Shown piece after piece: positions 43,618-53,117 of a DNA stretch of 59,278 nt. The notes beneath the pieces are model-generated. The model did no database searches, was not told the DNA's origin, and saw nothing but the letters and a program-made list of their open reading frames with translations. The translations under genes were made by a program, and so were the position numbers. Each line of letters starts with the position of its first letter. The first letter of the stretch is position 1. Origin of the DNA: Candidatus Altimarinota bacterium (GTDB lineage Bacteria > Patescibacteriota > Gracilibacteria > UBA1369 > UM-FILTER-53-11); NCBI GenBank assembly GCA_018061065.1, contig JAGOUV010000008.1, positions 1 through 59,278 on the forward strand, written 5' to 3'.

Positions 43618-44955
43618 TTAAGCAGCAGTATCCATCACCCCTGCACACGTATTATCCCAGTGGCATAATGGAACAAGTACCGAACGTCCTTTAAGGCGTG
43701 CGAAAAATCCCGCCTCTTGTTGTTGTCGAGCCAATGCCATTGTCTGAAGAATACGTGGTATCTGTGCCACTGTTCCTAGCGCAGTTTGCTCACGCATCAC
43801 CGCAAATATTTCTTCATCAGCGAGAAAACGTGAAATACCATCAGAACACACCATCGCGACCTTTCGTCGTTGATCATCGAACTTTACTGGAGATGAGTGC
43901 ATTTTTATGTGGCCAAAAATACCACCGGAAGTCGAAATTGAATCATCATGGGTACGTGCCGCAATAAATGCCTGCACATCTGGATCGGTCTCTGTATCAA
44001 TAATTCTTTTTGCTTTCGCATTATGTATAAAACGCAAATTGCTCACTGGATCACTCCGATCTTCCGGTGAACATTGCTGCTCAGAACTATCAGGCCAAAT
44101 AACATACCACCGTGCATCACCCCAGCTGATACAAGCTATAGCATGGCCATCAATTGCCTGCACTACCGCAAGAGTCGCACCCGACAATCTCCACTTCTTA
44201 ATGATATTTTGAGCTTTAAGCGACAAATGCGCGGGCAATCCAAGCTCCCCAACATCCAATCCATTTTCCGCACCAACCGCAACACCGCGCAAAACTGCGC
44301 GCGCCGTGGTAGGCCCGCCATCATATGACCCCATGGCATCTGCGGCAGCAATAAGCCTTTGGGCGGGCAGTGCAATAACACCATCTTCCTGTCTCTTGCC
44401 GCCTTTTCCTGCATGCGCCGTAACTGAAAAACGGCCATTGGGCGTCACAAAAAAAGAATCGGGGCTTCGTGCACCTGCCACAAGTGCTCCATTGGGGAAT
44501 CCATAATCGCATACGTCGCTCGTAAATTCAGGATAGTCACGCATTTCTGGTGAGAGTGAAAATGCAGCAGCTGCATCGAGCTTCTTCACCTCCAGAAAGG
44601 GAATCCTATCGGCGTTCATATCAGGCAAAAAAACCACTGCCATGTTTCCATTTGAATATGGCTGAATCATAAGCTGAAAAAAACAGTTGGGCTCGGCACT
44701 ATCACCGATCTCTGGAAATCCATTTTTGTTTTTTTGGAATTTAACAACTCTACCCCTCAGAAGAATTTTTCTGCCCTCAATAACACAAAAAATGTCACTT
44801 TTCTCGCGACATAATTGGCACAACTCTTTTCCTCTTTCATCAAAAACACCAACCGCATCCGTCGCATCTCCAAACTCAACACGTACATGGTTGTACGTAT
44901 CAATTTTCCCCAGAGAATTAGGGGAACTTTGCCTGTCAGGATGTTTGAAAACCAT
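43618..44955 (-). CDS. PP2C-like phosphatase with a novel N-terminal half
   Basis: In this 445-residue protein residues about 180-430 follow the PP2C order: GKRQED (186-191) in place of the NQD motif, DAMGSYDGG (206-214) for the DGMGGH metal motif, GATLAVVQAIDG, ISWGDARWYVI, AMVCSDGISRFL and WDNTCAGVM. Metal ligands are partly conserved. The first 180 residues have no recognised domain but contain two cysteines in LCQLCREK. A role in Ser/Thr dephosphorylation is likely but unproven. Confidence 0.7.
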   Translation of the reverse strand: MVFKHPDRQSSPNSLGKIDTYNHVRVEFGDATDAVGVFDERGKELCQLCREKSDIFCVIEGRKILLRGRVVKFQKNKNGFPEIGDSAEPNCFFQLMIQPYSNGNMAVVFLPDMNADRIPFLEVKKLDAAAAFSLSPEMRDYPEFTSDVCDYGFPNGALVAGARSPDSFFVTPNGRFSVTAHAGKGGKRQEDGVIALPAQRLIAAADAMGSYDGGPTTARAVLRGVAVGAENGLDVGELGLPAHLSLKAQNIIKKWRLSGATLAVVQAIDGHAIACISWGDARWYVIWPDSSEQQCSPEDRSDPVSNLRFIHNAKAKRIIDTETDPDVQAFIAARTHDDSISTSGGIFGHIKMHSSPVKFDDQRRKVAMVCSDGISRFLADEEIFAVMREQTALGTVAQIPRILQTMALARQQQEAGFFARLKGRSVLVPLCHWDNTCAGVMDTAA

Positions 44956-44964
44956 CCCATCATT

Positions 44965-46269
44965 TTACCATTTTTCCTTCAGCCAGGCGAGTGCTACTTC
45001 TTTTGTTGTGATTGTTCCTGATAGCTGTTCGTGACGCAGCGCATCCAAAATCTCTTTTAACTTTGGACCCGGCTCCAATTTCAACGTTCCCATAATATCC
45101 TCTCCGCTTAAAAGGCGTGCAGGTTCTTCCGGCATATCCTCCGTATCGGCACGATACTGCGCAAGAGTTTTATGATAATCATCTAACCGAACGGGAAGGG
45201 TACCCATCGAATCACAGCGATTGAGCTCAAGGAGATCAAGAAATTGCGGATGTAAAAACCAGTGGCGGCGACGTCCCAGTGTCATAGTAAGGACGTTGTA
45301 GACACTCATGTGATGACGAATAAGCCAGCAAATTGAATCTATATCTTTTTTTAAAAATGCGAGACGACGCAGAATTTTTCCTGCCAACTCAGCTGATTTT
45401 TCCGCGTGATGATCAAACCGAATTCGTTCAGCCTCAAAAAACGTATCCACTTTTCCAATATCATGAAAGAAAACTGCCCAGCGCACGAGGTGAGAATTTT
45501 TCTCTTCAAGTGCACGCAATGCAAGAATCGTATGATCCCACAAATCCCCTTCTTTGTGATACTCAAGTGGCTGCGGGAAGCCCTTCATCGCCTGCACCTC
45601 GGGTAAGATTACGCCGAGCACTCCAGAATCTTCCATGTCTTCCACTGCCTCTGCAAAAGATGTGTGTAGAATCATTTTTTGGAGCTCATCACGAATACGC
45701 TCACCGGAAACTTTTGCCACCAGTGCCGCATGTTTTTTTACCGCCACAAATGTATCAGGATGATACTGAAGTCCATACGTATTTTTGAATCGGATCGCGC
45801 GCAGAATTCTCAAATGATCTTCCAAAATCCGCTCGTGTGGATCGCCAATAAATCGCAGCAAATTATTTTTCAAATCTTCCTGACCGCCAACGAAATCCAA
45901 AACCTTATCTTCAATAGGATCGTAAAACATCGCGTTAATCGTAAAGTCGCGGCGCAGCGCATCCTCTTTTGCATCAGTGAATAATACCGCATCCGGACGG
46001 CGTCCGTCTGAGTACCCCCCATCCGAACGGAACGTCGCAATTTCAAAATGATGCCCATCTTCCACCGCCAACATCACTCCAAACTGCTCACCAATGGGAA
46101 TCGTTTTTTTCAAAATTTTCTTAATTTCCTCAGGCTTGGCAGACGTGGCAATATCAAAATCCTTGGGATGAATCCCCAGCAACATGTCACGCACGCAGCC
46201 CCCAGCCCAGTAGGCTTCATGACCTGCTGACCGCAACTGCTTGATAATTTCTATTGAAGTGACGCGCAT
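44965..46269 (-). CDS. cca: CCA tRNA nucleotidyltransferase with HD domain
   Basis: The 434-residue enzyme adds or repairs the tRNA CCA end. The head has AYWAGGCVRDMLLG and DFDIATSA, then RRDFTINAM and the RILRAIRF motif. A C-terminal HD domain contains FFHDIGK, HHAEKSAELA and IRHHM. The start is ATG 46269, 6 nt after TATAAT; longer frames begin before the promoter. All three tRNAs here already encode CCA, so it may act mainly in repair. Confidence 0.93.
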   Translation of the reverse strand: MRVTSIEIIKQLRSAGHEAYWAGGCVRDMLLGIHPKDFDIATSAKPEEIKKILKKTIPIGEQFGVMLAVEDGHHFEIATFRSDGGYSDGRRPDAVLFTDAKEDALRRDFTINAMFYDPIEDKVLDFVGGQEDLKNNLLRFIGDPHERILEDHLRILRAIRFKNTYGLQYHPDTFVAVKKHAALVAKVSGERIRDELQKMILHTSFAEAVEDMEDSGVLGVILPEVQAMKGFPQPLEYHKEGDLWDHTILALRALEEKNSHLVRWAVFFHDIGKVDTFFEAERIRFDHHAEKSAELAGKILRRLAFLKKDIDSICWLIRHHMSVYNVLTMTLGRRRHWFLHPQFLDLLELNRCDSMGTLPVRLDDYHKTLAQYRADTEDMPEEPARLLSGEDIMGTLKLEPGPKLKEILDALRHEQLSGTITTKEVALAWLKEKW

Positions 46270-46307
46270 AAGGAGATTATATCTGATATTATAGCGCACA
46301 CTTAACT
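46270..46307. promoter_or_regulatory. Divergent promoters, cca and tsaD
   Basis: TATAAT for cca (minus strand, 46276-46281) lies 6 nt before its ATG. TATTAT for tsaD (plus strand, about 46287-46292) lies 15 nt before its ATG. The spacer is 38 bp. Confidence 0.6.
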
Positions 46308-47375
46308 ATGCTTATTTTAGGAATCGAAAGTTCGTGTGATGAGACGTCTGTGGCCGTGGTGAAAGATGGCCGCGAGATCTTATGCAATGTGATTCATTCG
46401 CAGATCGATATGCATCGTGAAACAGGCGGCGTGGTGCCAGAAGTGGCGGCACGAGAACACGCGGTAAAAATGTTGCCCGTGCTTGAGAATGCTTTGAAAC
46501 AGGCAAAAATTAAGCTGACTGATCTCGATGCAATTGCAGTAACATACGGCCCTGGACTGATCGGATCATTGCTTGTAGGCGTGAACTGCGCGGTAACGCT
46601 CGCAGCAGTTTTGAAAATTCCCCTGATTCCCGTGAATCATATCGAGGGACATATGTACGCGAATTTCATTGGAAGAGGCAAAATGCCGGAATTCCCCCTG
46701 GTGGTACTGACTGCATCTGGTGGCCACAATGAGTTAGTGCTGTGGAAGGATCACGGAAAATATCGTTTTTTGGGTGCAACGATGGACGACGCCGCGGGTG
46801 AAGCATTCGATAAAGTTGCGCGCTTATTGGGACTTCCATATCCCGGCGGGCCGGCGATTCAAAAAACTGCAGTTGGGGGCGATCCAAACCGCTATCCTCT
46901 TCCCCGCGCGTGGGTGACGCCGTGGGATTTTAGTTTTTCCGGCTTAAAGACTGCGGTTTTGCGCCTCGTTCAAGCGCAGAAAAAATCTATGTCACCGACT
47001 ACTTATGACCTACCACCTGAGTTTGTGCGCGATGCCGCTGCCAGCTTTCAAGAATCCGTCTGTGACGTACTCGCCACAAAACTCGCAAATGCAGCAAAGA
47101 AATTCAAAGTGAAAGAAGCTCACCTGGCGGGAGGTGTATCGGCTAACAAACGCCTCCGCGAACGCGCCCGCGAACTGCTTCCAGAAAACGTACAACTAAA
47201 ATACTGTGAAGACCTCAAACTCTGCACGGATAACGCCGCTATGATCGCTACCTGCGGCTATTATCGTTACAAAAAGAGCCCGGCTCAATTCAAGACCTGG
47301 AGGCCGGTGAGCCCCGACCCAAACCTCGCAATAAAAAATTGGCCCACAAAAAGTATTGCAAAACTCAAAAATTAA
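46308..47375 (+). CDS. tsaD: tRNA N6-threonylcarbamoyladenosine synthase catalytic subunit
   Basis: TsaD (355 residues) transfers threonylcarbamoyl to A37 of ANN-decoding tRNAs with TsaB and TsaE. Motifs are GIESSCDETSVAVV, EVAAREHAVKMLPV, TYGPGLIGSLLVG, metal-binding HIEGHMYANF, ASGGHNELV, GEAFDKVARLLGLPYPGGPAI and LAGGVSANKRLRE. It lies between cca and hisS, a small tRNA-related cluster. Confidence 0.96.
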   Translation: MLILGIESSCDETSVAVVKDGREILCNVIHSQIDMHRETGGVVPEVAAREHAVKMLPVLENALKQAKIKLTDLDAIAVTYGPGLIGSLLVGVNCAVTLAAVLKIPLIPVNHIEGHMYANFIGRGKMPEFPLVVLTASGGHNELVLWKDHGKYRFLGATMDDAAGEAFDKVARLLGLPYPGGPAIQKTAVGGDPNRYPLPRAWVTPWDFSFSGLKTAVLRLVQAQKKSMSPTTYDLPPEFVRDAAASFQESVCDVLATKLANAAKKFKVKEAHLAGGVSANKRLRERARELLPENVQLKYCEDLKLCTDNAAMIATCGYYRYKKSPAQFKTWRPVSPDPNLAIKNWPTKSIAKLKN

Positions 47376-47393
47376 TCTACAATAACAGATTGT

Positions 47394-48710
47394 ATGGATA
47401 CGTATCAGACACCCAAGGGTGTGCACGACATTTTACCGGCAGACCACGAGTATTTTACTTACATTAAAAAAGTGGTTCGTCACCGCGCCCGTCAAACTGG
47501 TTTTCGTCGCATTACGACGCCCATGTTTGAGTTTACGGATGTATTTACTCGTGCCGTAGGAGACACGAGCGATATTGTCAGCAAAGAAATGTATACCTTC
47601 CAGGATCGCAAAGGCCGTTCACTTACGCTTAAGCCAGAAGGCACTGCAGGCGTGGTGCGCTCATATATCGAAAACAACATGCAGACGCTTCCTCAGCCAG
47701 TGGAGCTCTATTATATTGAACCACACTTCCGCTACGACCGTCCTCAAAAAGGTCGGTATCGTCAATTTTGGCAGTATGGTTTGGAAGTTATTGGTGAGAG
47801 TGATCCCGCAATCGACGTTCAGTTGATTTATTTGGCACTGACTATTTTGAAAGACCTGGGTCTTAAAGATTTTTTCACGCTTCAAATCAATTCGATTGGC
47901 TGCATGGCAAAAGACTGCCGCCCAAAATTCCTCGATGATTTAAAGAATTTCTATATTGGAAAAGAACGATCACTGTGTGAAGAATGCCGTACACGCGTAA
48001 GTAAAAATCCGCTTCGCTTATTGGATTGCAAGAATGAGGACTGCGTAATTTTGGCTTCCATGGCTCCTAAAATGGAGGATTATCTATGCACTCTATGTAA
48101 AGATTTTCACGAAGAGTTATTGAAATTATTGGACGGACTCAATGTTCAATATGTAAAAAATACGAAGCTTGTGCGTGGATTGGATTACTATACGAAGACT
48201 GTGTTTGAATTTTGGAGCAATGAAACCGGTGCACAAAATGCCATTGGTGGCGGTGGACGCTACGATGGTTTGATCGAGCTGATGGGAGGCCAGCCAACTC
48301 CTGCCGTAGGTTTTGCTGCCGGAATGGAGCGCATTATTGAAAATATGAAAAAGGAAGGAATCAAAGTTCCTACAAAAGATGATCTGCATGTATTCGTGGC
48401 TCAGTTGGGCTTTCAGGCTAAGCAAAAAGCATTATTGCTTATGGAAGAGTTGCGCGATCAAGGTATTAAAACGATGGGAGCACTCGGTAAAGGCGCGATC
48501 AAAAATCAGCTGCGCGTGGCAGACCGCTTCCAAGTTCCCTACACGATTATCATGGGCATTACGGAAGTACGTGATGGCACGGCCATTATCCGCGATATGA
48601 AGCGCGGCAGCCAGAAAATTGTGAAGTACGAAAACGTCTTGGAAGAGATGAAAAAGCTTATTGGTAGCGAGCAGCTCGACACGTACTCTCCCGGTGAAGT
48701 CTTGTACTAA
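47394..48710 (+). CDS. hisS: Histidyl-tRNA synthetase
   Basis: A class II synthetase of 438 residues. Motif 2 is in FRYDRPQKGRYRQFWQYGLE, the histidine-binding loops are VRGLDYYTKTVFEF and GGGGRYDGL, motif 3 is GFAAGMERI, and a C-terminal anticodon-binding domain begins near DLHVFVAQLG. The insertion has four cysteines in pairs (CEECRTRVSKNP, CTLC). TACAAT lies 10 nt before the ATG. Confidence 0.96.
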   Translation: MDTYQTPKGVHDILPADHEYFTYIKKVVRHRARQTGFRRITTPMFEFTDVFTRAVGDTSDIVSKEMYTFQDRKGRSLTLKPEGTAGVVRSYIENNMQTLPQPVELYYIEPHFRYDRPQKGRYRQFWQYGLEVIGESDPAIDVQLIYLALTILKDLGLKDFFTLQINSIGCMAKDCRPKFLDDLKNFYIGKERSLCEECRTRVSKNPLRLLDCKNEDCVILASMAPKMEDYLCTLCKDFHEELLKLLDGLNVQYVKNTKLVRGLDYYTKTVFEFWSNETGAQNAIGGGGRYDGLIELMGGQPTPAVGFAAGMERIIENMKKEGIKVPTKDDLHVFVAQLGFQAKQKALLLMEELRDQGIKTMGALGKGAIKNQLRVADRFQVPYTIIMGITEVRDGTAIIRDMKRGSQKIVKYENVLEEMKKLIGSEQLDTYSPGEVLY

Positions 48711-48715
48711 GAATG

Positions 48716-50386
48716 TTAGTAGACCTCTCCTTGGTAGCAATTCTCGCAATATATAATCTCCTCTTGGTTCGCGGCATAGGTGCTTTTTATCGGAGCACTG
48801 CACTTGTCGCAGTTGCGATCCCAGAGCGTGCGATTGTTGCGCAAAGACATACGATCAAAATGCCGACATTCAGGACAGCGGGAAGGCACGGGCATGTTCA
48901 TGTTTTTCAAGAATTTAAATTCCTGCTCGATGATCTTATAATTCTTGCCACATGTATCGCATATAAGCAGCTCAGAGAGGATCGTAGCGGGAACATCAGC
49001 AATTCGATTTGGAACCACATACGTTTGAGGCTTATTTTCGCGTGCGTCTGCATCTTTCCACTTATACCCTTTCCCCAGAGCCTCCTCTCGCCCCAACGGC
49101 TCATATTCAAAAGCAACCGTTTCATTATATGAAAATGGTGAAAGCCACATAGGAAAATAAAAACCGTACTCGCCTATTTTTTTCATGTGCTCAATTAATC
49201 GAGGTACTAATTTTTCATACTCTTCTTGCGTGTATTGCTTATTAAAAATGCAGTATTGTTTGTTACGTAACCCCACGCATCCAAATAGATTTTTTGAGTT
49301 GTAGCAAAACTGACTATAGATCAGATTTTGGCTGTGGAATACGAATAAACTGAAGAGACAGTTGTAGACACCAATAGTCCCGAGCACCTCGTAACACAGC
49401 TCACACTTGATATACATATTAGAACAATCCAAGAGATCTTTTACATTTACGCCGACCGTCACATTCATACAATCTTCACTGTCATTCACGTCATAACAAT
49501 TGGTACAGTTTTTATCGTTGATCAAAAAGTCACCAGTAGAATTTTCGCAATTAATAACATTTACATATTTATGAACACGCAATGAGCGCAACTTATCAAA
49601 CATTTTCTTGGCTTCTGCTATGCCCTCGGAAGAACCTAAATACTGCGCTACTTTTTGCTTATACTCTTCTTTTGGCAGTGGCTGATTCATGAAGTAATAC
49701 TCTTTGCCGTGCAAATTTGTAGATAAAAAACAATTACGACAGCCGCTTAAGTTTTCAGAGAAATAACAATCATTAGAGTTTTGGCTATAGTACACATAGG
49801 CACAGTGGTAGCACTTACGGACATCAAAACATTGGTACAAGAGCTCCGAATCATAACAGTAACTTGAGTCCGTCACATCGCGACAGGTCTGAAGTAATTT
49901 CCCGTAATAACAATCCTCACAGTGCTCTGAACAGCTAATCATGTGACAGTTTTTGCAGTATCCCGTGCCTGTCGTGTAGGGACAGTTATCATTTGCAACT
50001 TGTATAAGTGCCACGCGGGGAACATCTTTTAAGAGCTCACCGTATTGTTCAAAAAACCCCTTAGGAGAGTCAAAATCAAAGTCTCTTCCATACGTCATAG
50101 CATCCCAATCCTCTGCCCACCACTCGTCATGTGAATATAATTTCAAATCAGTTCCCGGCGCGTAAAGTGAGATAATCGACTGGCCAGATTTCGCAGAAAC
50201 ATTTCTATACATGCACTGCTCATTGCGGTGACTCGTGCGCACACGTGTGCGACAAGCGGGACAGTAGGGCGAGGCAGGAATCTCATATTTCACGCCATTA
50301 AAAGTGGGTGCTATGCGGCTCAGCATATTCACCTCAAACTGAGTGAACTCATAATTTTTTCCGCAATCGATACAGGTGTAACTCAT
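48716..50386 (-). CDS. Cysteine-rich protein flanked by zinc ribbons, paralogue 3
   Basis: The 556-residue protein has an N-terminal zinc ribbon (C5, C8, C42, C45), DEWWAEDWDAMTYGRDFDF near residue 85, and a long Cys/Tyr/Asn-rich middle with CxxC pairs (CKNCHMISCSEHCEDC, CYHC, CRNC). The shared motif FGCVGLRNKQYCIFNKQYT precedes a C-terminal pair of ribbons (CDTCGKNY with CPECRHFDR, then CDKC with CENC). It aligns along its length with the 36404 product. TATAAT lies 6 nt before the ATG. A TrmB-type regulator gene diverges nearby. Function is unknown. Confidence 0.8.
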   Translation of the reverse strand: MSYTCIDCGKNYEFTQFEVNMLSRIAPTFNGVKYEIPASPYCPACRTRVRTSHRNEQCMYRNVSAKSGQSIISLYAPGTDLKLYSHDEWWAEDWDAMTYGRDFDFDSPKGFFEQYGELLKDVPRVALIQVANDNCPYTTGTGYCKNCHMISCSEHCEDCYYGKLLQTCRDVTDSSYCYDSELLYQCFDVRKCYHCAYVYYSQNSNDCYFSENLSGCRNCFLSTNLHGKEYYFMNQPLPKEEYKQKVAQYLGSSEGIAEAKKMFDKLRSLRVHKYVNVINCENSTGDFLINDKNCTNCYDVNDSEDCMNVTVGVNVKDLLDCSNMYIKCELCYEVLGTIGVYNCLFSLFVFHSQNLIYSQFCYNSKNLFGCVGLRNKQYCIFNKQYTQEEYEKLVPRLIEHMKKIGEYGFYFPMWLSPFSYNETVAFEYEPLGREEALGKGYKWKDADARENKPQTYVVPNRIADVPATILSELLICDTCGKNYKIIEQEFKFLKNMNMPVPSRCPECRHFDRMSLRNNRTLWDRNCDKCSAPIKSTYAANQEEIIYCENCYQGEVY

Positions 50387-50400
50387 AGAGTGATTATAAC

Positions 50401-50817
50401 TTATTTAGTAGATAAATCCTTCCTAGCTGGCTGAGGTACTCCAAGATTACTTTCTGCCATTTCAAGAAAACCTCGCATCAAAGGCGCAGCCTGCCCTGTA
50501 AAGAAAACACGGCCACCGTCCCCTAGTCCACAACGATTAAGTGCAATATTAAATCCATCTCTATTAAGACCACCCACAAGCTGGTTAAAGTAAACATCGA
50601 CTTCAATCGCAAGATCTGAATCTGCGTCTATCATACGCTGACGAACTGCCATCATTCTTTCTAAAAGTGGCTGCCAAACAACCTCAGTATCGACAACTTC
50701 ACCAGCCTGAATTCTTGTTAATGCGGCATTGAACGTTTCTGCAAATACGGTCTCGACTTCTTCTGCAAATGAAGTATGGGGGGTAGCTGACAAACCATCA
50801 ACTGTGCGAGGATCCAT
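50401..50817 (-). CDS. Unknown 138-residue protein
   Basis: A helical soluble protein with an acidic N-terminal half and a Gly-rich end (CGLGDGGRVFFTGQAAPL). It lies 14 nt before the third cysteine-rich gene on the same strand, but that gene has its own -10 box. No family is recognised. Confidence 0.6.
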   Translation of the reverse strand: MDPRTVDGLSATPHTSFAEEVETVFAETFNAALTRIQAGEVVDTEVVWQPLLERMMAVRQRMIDADSDLAIEVDVYFNQLVGGLNRDGFNIALNRCGLGDGGRVFFTGQAAPLMRGFLEMAESNLGVPQPARKDLSTK

Positions 50818-50963
50818 AGAAAATTAATTACAAAACAAGATCGCACGGTAAGGTAAAAACCCCATTTAGTCAACTAATTGACGATGAAAACCAACAATTA
50901 ATACCCCTTTTATTATCTGTTAATTTAGGATATACTTAATTCTGACGAAATATTTCCACACAA
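50818..50963. promoter_or_regulatory. Divergent regulatory region before TrmB regulator 2
   Basis: The palindrome TTAGTCAACTAA (50866-50877) and ATCTGTTAATT (50915-50925) lie upstream of TATACT (50931-50936), which leaves a leader of about 20 nt before the regulator ATG. The 11-mer is identical to 34638-34648 beside TrmB regulator 1, and TTAGT/ACTAA half-sites recur there too. Confidence 0.5.
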
Positions 50964-51743
50964 ATGGACGCAACTACCTATCTTCAAAAATTAGGCCTCA
51001 CCGATAAAGAATCGGCATTATATATTGCCGCAATGGAATTGGGCATTTCCTCGCCCGCTTCTACGATTGCAAAACGAGCTCATGTTAATCGCACCACGGC
51101 CTATGATGTTCTTGAGACACTCGTTGAAAAAGGACTCATCATCACTCATAAGAAAAAAAATCTTTATTATTACGAGGCACTACCGCCGGAAAAATTGCCG
51201 ATTTACTTAGAAGAACAAAGCAAAAAATTCGCTCGCCTTGCGGATGAAGCAAAGGAGATTTTGCCTGAACTACGAACGCATTATCGTGCAGAACATGACA
51301 AACCGCGTGTGTATTTTTACGAGGGAGATGCAGGACTCATTCGTGTATACGAAGAAACGCTTACTTCTTCGGAGGAAATCCTGGCGTATGCAAGCGATCA
51401 GGCCAATCAAGATGCAATTCCGTGGTATTTTCCCGAATATTATAAGCGCCGCACTGAGAAGAAAATTCCCATTCGTGCGATATTTCCCGATACGCCCATG
51501 GATCGCCTTCGACACTCACTAGACGGCAAAGAGCTGCGCACGAGCTTGATCGTGCCAAAGAATATTATGGATTTCAGTCCAGAAATTAATATTTTCGATG
51601 ATAAAATTATGATCGCGGATTGGAAGGAAAAATTGGGTATAATTATCGAGAGTAAGGAGATAGCAAAAGTTTTCAAGCAATCATTTGAGCTGGCGTGGGA
51701 GTCGGCGCAAAAACATCACAAAAAATTAATGGATACGTTATAA
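50964..51743 (+). CDS. TrmB-family transcriptional regulator 2
   Basis: The 259-residue protein has a TrmB winged helix at residues about 1-70 (LGLTDKESALYIAAMELG, then AHVNRTTAYDVLETLVEKGLI), a coiled linker, and an effector-like domain (PRVYFYEGDAGLIRVYEETL). It clearly resembles the regulator at 33840. It diverges from the unknown gene at 50401 and the cysteine-rich gene beyond it, and is followed 7 nt later by the SLH protein gene. Confidence 0.86.
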   Translation: MDATTYLQKLGLTDKESALYIAAMELGISSPASTIAKRAHVNRTTAYDVLETLVEKGLIITHKKKNLYYYEALPPEKLPIYLEEQSKKFARLADEAKEILPELRTHYRAEHDKPRVYFYEGDAGLIRVYEETLTSSEEILAYASDQANQDAIPWYFPEYYKRRTEKKIPIRAIFPDTPMDRLRHSLDGKELRTSLIVPKNIMDFSPEINIFDDKIMIADWKEKLGIIIESKEIAKVFKQSFELAWESAQKHHKKLMDTL

Positions 51744-51750
51744 TAGCGAG

Positions 51751-53109
51751 GTGAAAACAAAACGACTTATTCTTGCGAGGGTTATTTGTGGACTGGTAAC
51801 GGCTTTTTCACTAGCCACCGTTGCCTACGCAGGCAGCTTTACCGATGTTCCCGATACTCACCCCAATGCGACTGCAATAGAGGCGCTTAAAGCTGCGAAT
51901 ATCATCACGGGATTTGCCGATAATACATTTGGGCCAGATCAACCATTATCACGCGCTCAGGCGATTACGATTATTGAACGGGCGCTGGGCCTGACAATTC
52001 AACGAACTGCCCAGAAACTGCCCTTTACTGACGTACCAGAGGATGCCTGGTATTACGCCTATCTTCAAAAAGCCTATGCTTTGGGTCGCGTAAAAGGATA
52101 CAGCGATAACACCGTGAAACCGGAAGACCCGGTGATCTTGCCGGATGCAATGAAATTATTGTTGGAATTTTATGGCGTCTCAAGCAAAAGTCTCGTCGTG
52201 GATGCGGTGATCTACGGTGGTATTCCCAATGATCAGTGGTACTCAAAAAACCTCCAGTATGCGAAAAATATGAATCTTATTGAACCTGATGCGAATGGAA
52301 ATTTTTCACTTTCTAGTGGTCTTACCCGCGCACAGTTTGCAGAACTGGCTTATCGCATGAGGATGGCGAAACAGACCGGACGTGCATTTGATGTTACAGC
52401 AAAATGGGTGACGACCACTCATGAAGAGAATAACTGGAAGCTGCGGCATCCTGCCGAGTGGGGCGTGTTTAAGGGGAAATTTAATAGTGTGCTGTGGCGC
52501 GGCGTGGCACAACAGCCGTTTTTTACGCGCGTCTGGCCGGGAGGCGTACAGCTCTCGATTTCAATTATAGAGAATTCAGAACAGCGAACAGCACATGACT
52601 ATTTCGCATTGATTCAGGCCAATTATCGCAATGCATACGGTATCGCAAAAACTCAATTTTCGACGACGACGATTGATGGAAAAAGTGCTTTAAAGGTAAC
52701 AGTTGCTGACGAGCGTCTCATGGATCAGTATATTGCGATTCCGGGTGGAAAATTCTTAGTGATGTATGGCCAATATGGAAGCGCACCGATCGGACAATGG
52801 TACAAAAAACAGCTAGAGCTCATCATGAATTCATATAGTTACGTAGCGACACCTACTGTTCCGGTTGAACCCGTCTTACCACTCGAAACACGACTACAAA
52901 CGTTGCGTGAACAAATTTTAGTAGAGGGGGGCTGGAACACCGTGAAAAATTTATTTAAAGACAAAAAACTTATTTCTACGGATGCCATTGGCGTGGGAAC
53001 CGGAGCGGTTGATTATTATTTTTCTGCCGAGGCAAAATACACGATAAAAGTCGAGCGCGGAACAAATACTATTTTAAATATTCGCGAGGGAGAAACGAAT
53101 GCTTTTTAA
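51751..53109 (+). CDS. S-layer homology (SLH) domain surface protein
   Basis: The 452-residue protein begins with a signal peptide (cleavage near AYAGS). Three SLH repeats follow: SFTDVPDTHPNATAIEALKA...GFADNTFGPDQPLSRAQA, PFTDVPEDAWYYAYLQKAYA, and a divergent third to about residue 210. The rest is an exported domain of unknown role. SLH repeats anchor proteins to cell-wall polymers or S-layers. The start is GTG 51751, 6 nt after TATAAT, so it has its own promoter despite the 7-nt gap to the regulator. Confidence 0.88.
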   Translation: MKTKRLILARVICGLVTAFSLATVAYAGSFTDVPDTHPNATAIEALKAANIITGFADNTFGPDQPLSRAQAITIIERALGLTIQRTAQKLPFTDVPEDAWYYAYLQKAYALGRVKGYSDNTVKPEDPVILPDAMKLLLEFYGVSSKSLVVDAVIYGGIPNDQWYSKNLQYAKNMNLIEPDANGNFSLSSGLTRAQFAELAYRMRMAKQTGRAFDVTAKWVTTTHEENNWKLRHPAEWGVFKGKFNSVLWRGVAQQPFFTRVWPGGVQLSISIIENSEQRTAHDYFALIQANYRNAYGIAKTQFSTTTIDGKSALKVTVADERLMDQYIAIPGGKFLVMYGQYGSAPIGQWYKKQLELIMNSYSYVATPTVPVEPVLPLETRLQTLREQILVEGGWNTVKNLFKDKKLISTDAIGVGTGAVDYYFSAEAKYTIKVERGTNTILNIREGETNAF

Positions 53110-53117
53110 CATTATTT

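Noticed and set aside
46270-46299. Longer N-terminus of the CCA transferase
   Set aside because: The extra codons cover the TATAAT box that sits 6 nt before ATG 46269, and CCA transferases begin at that position.
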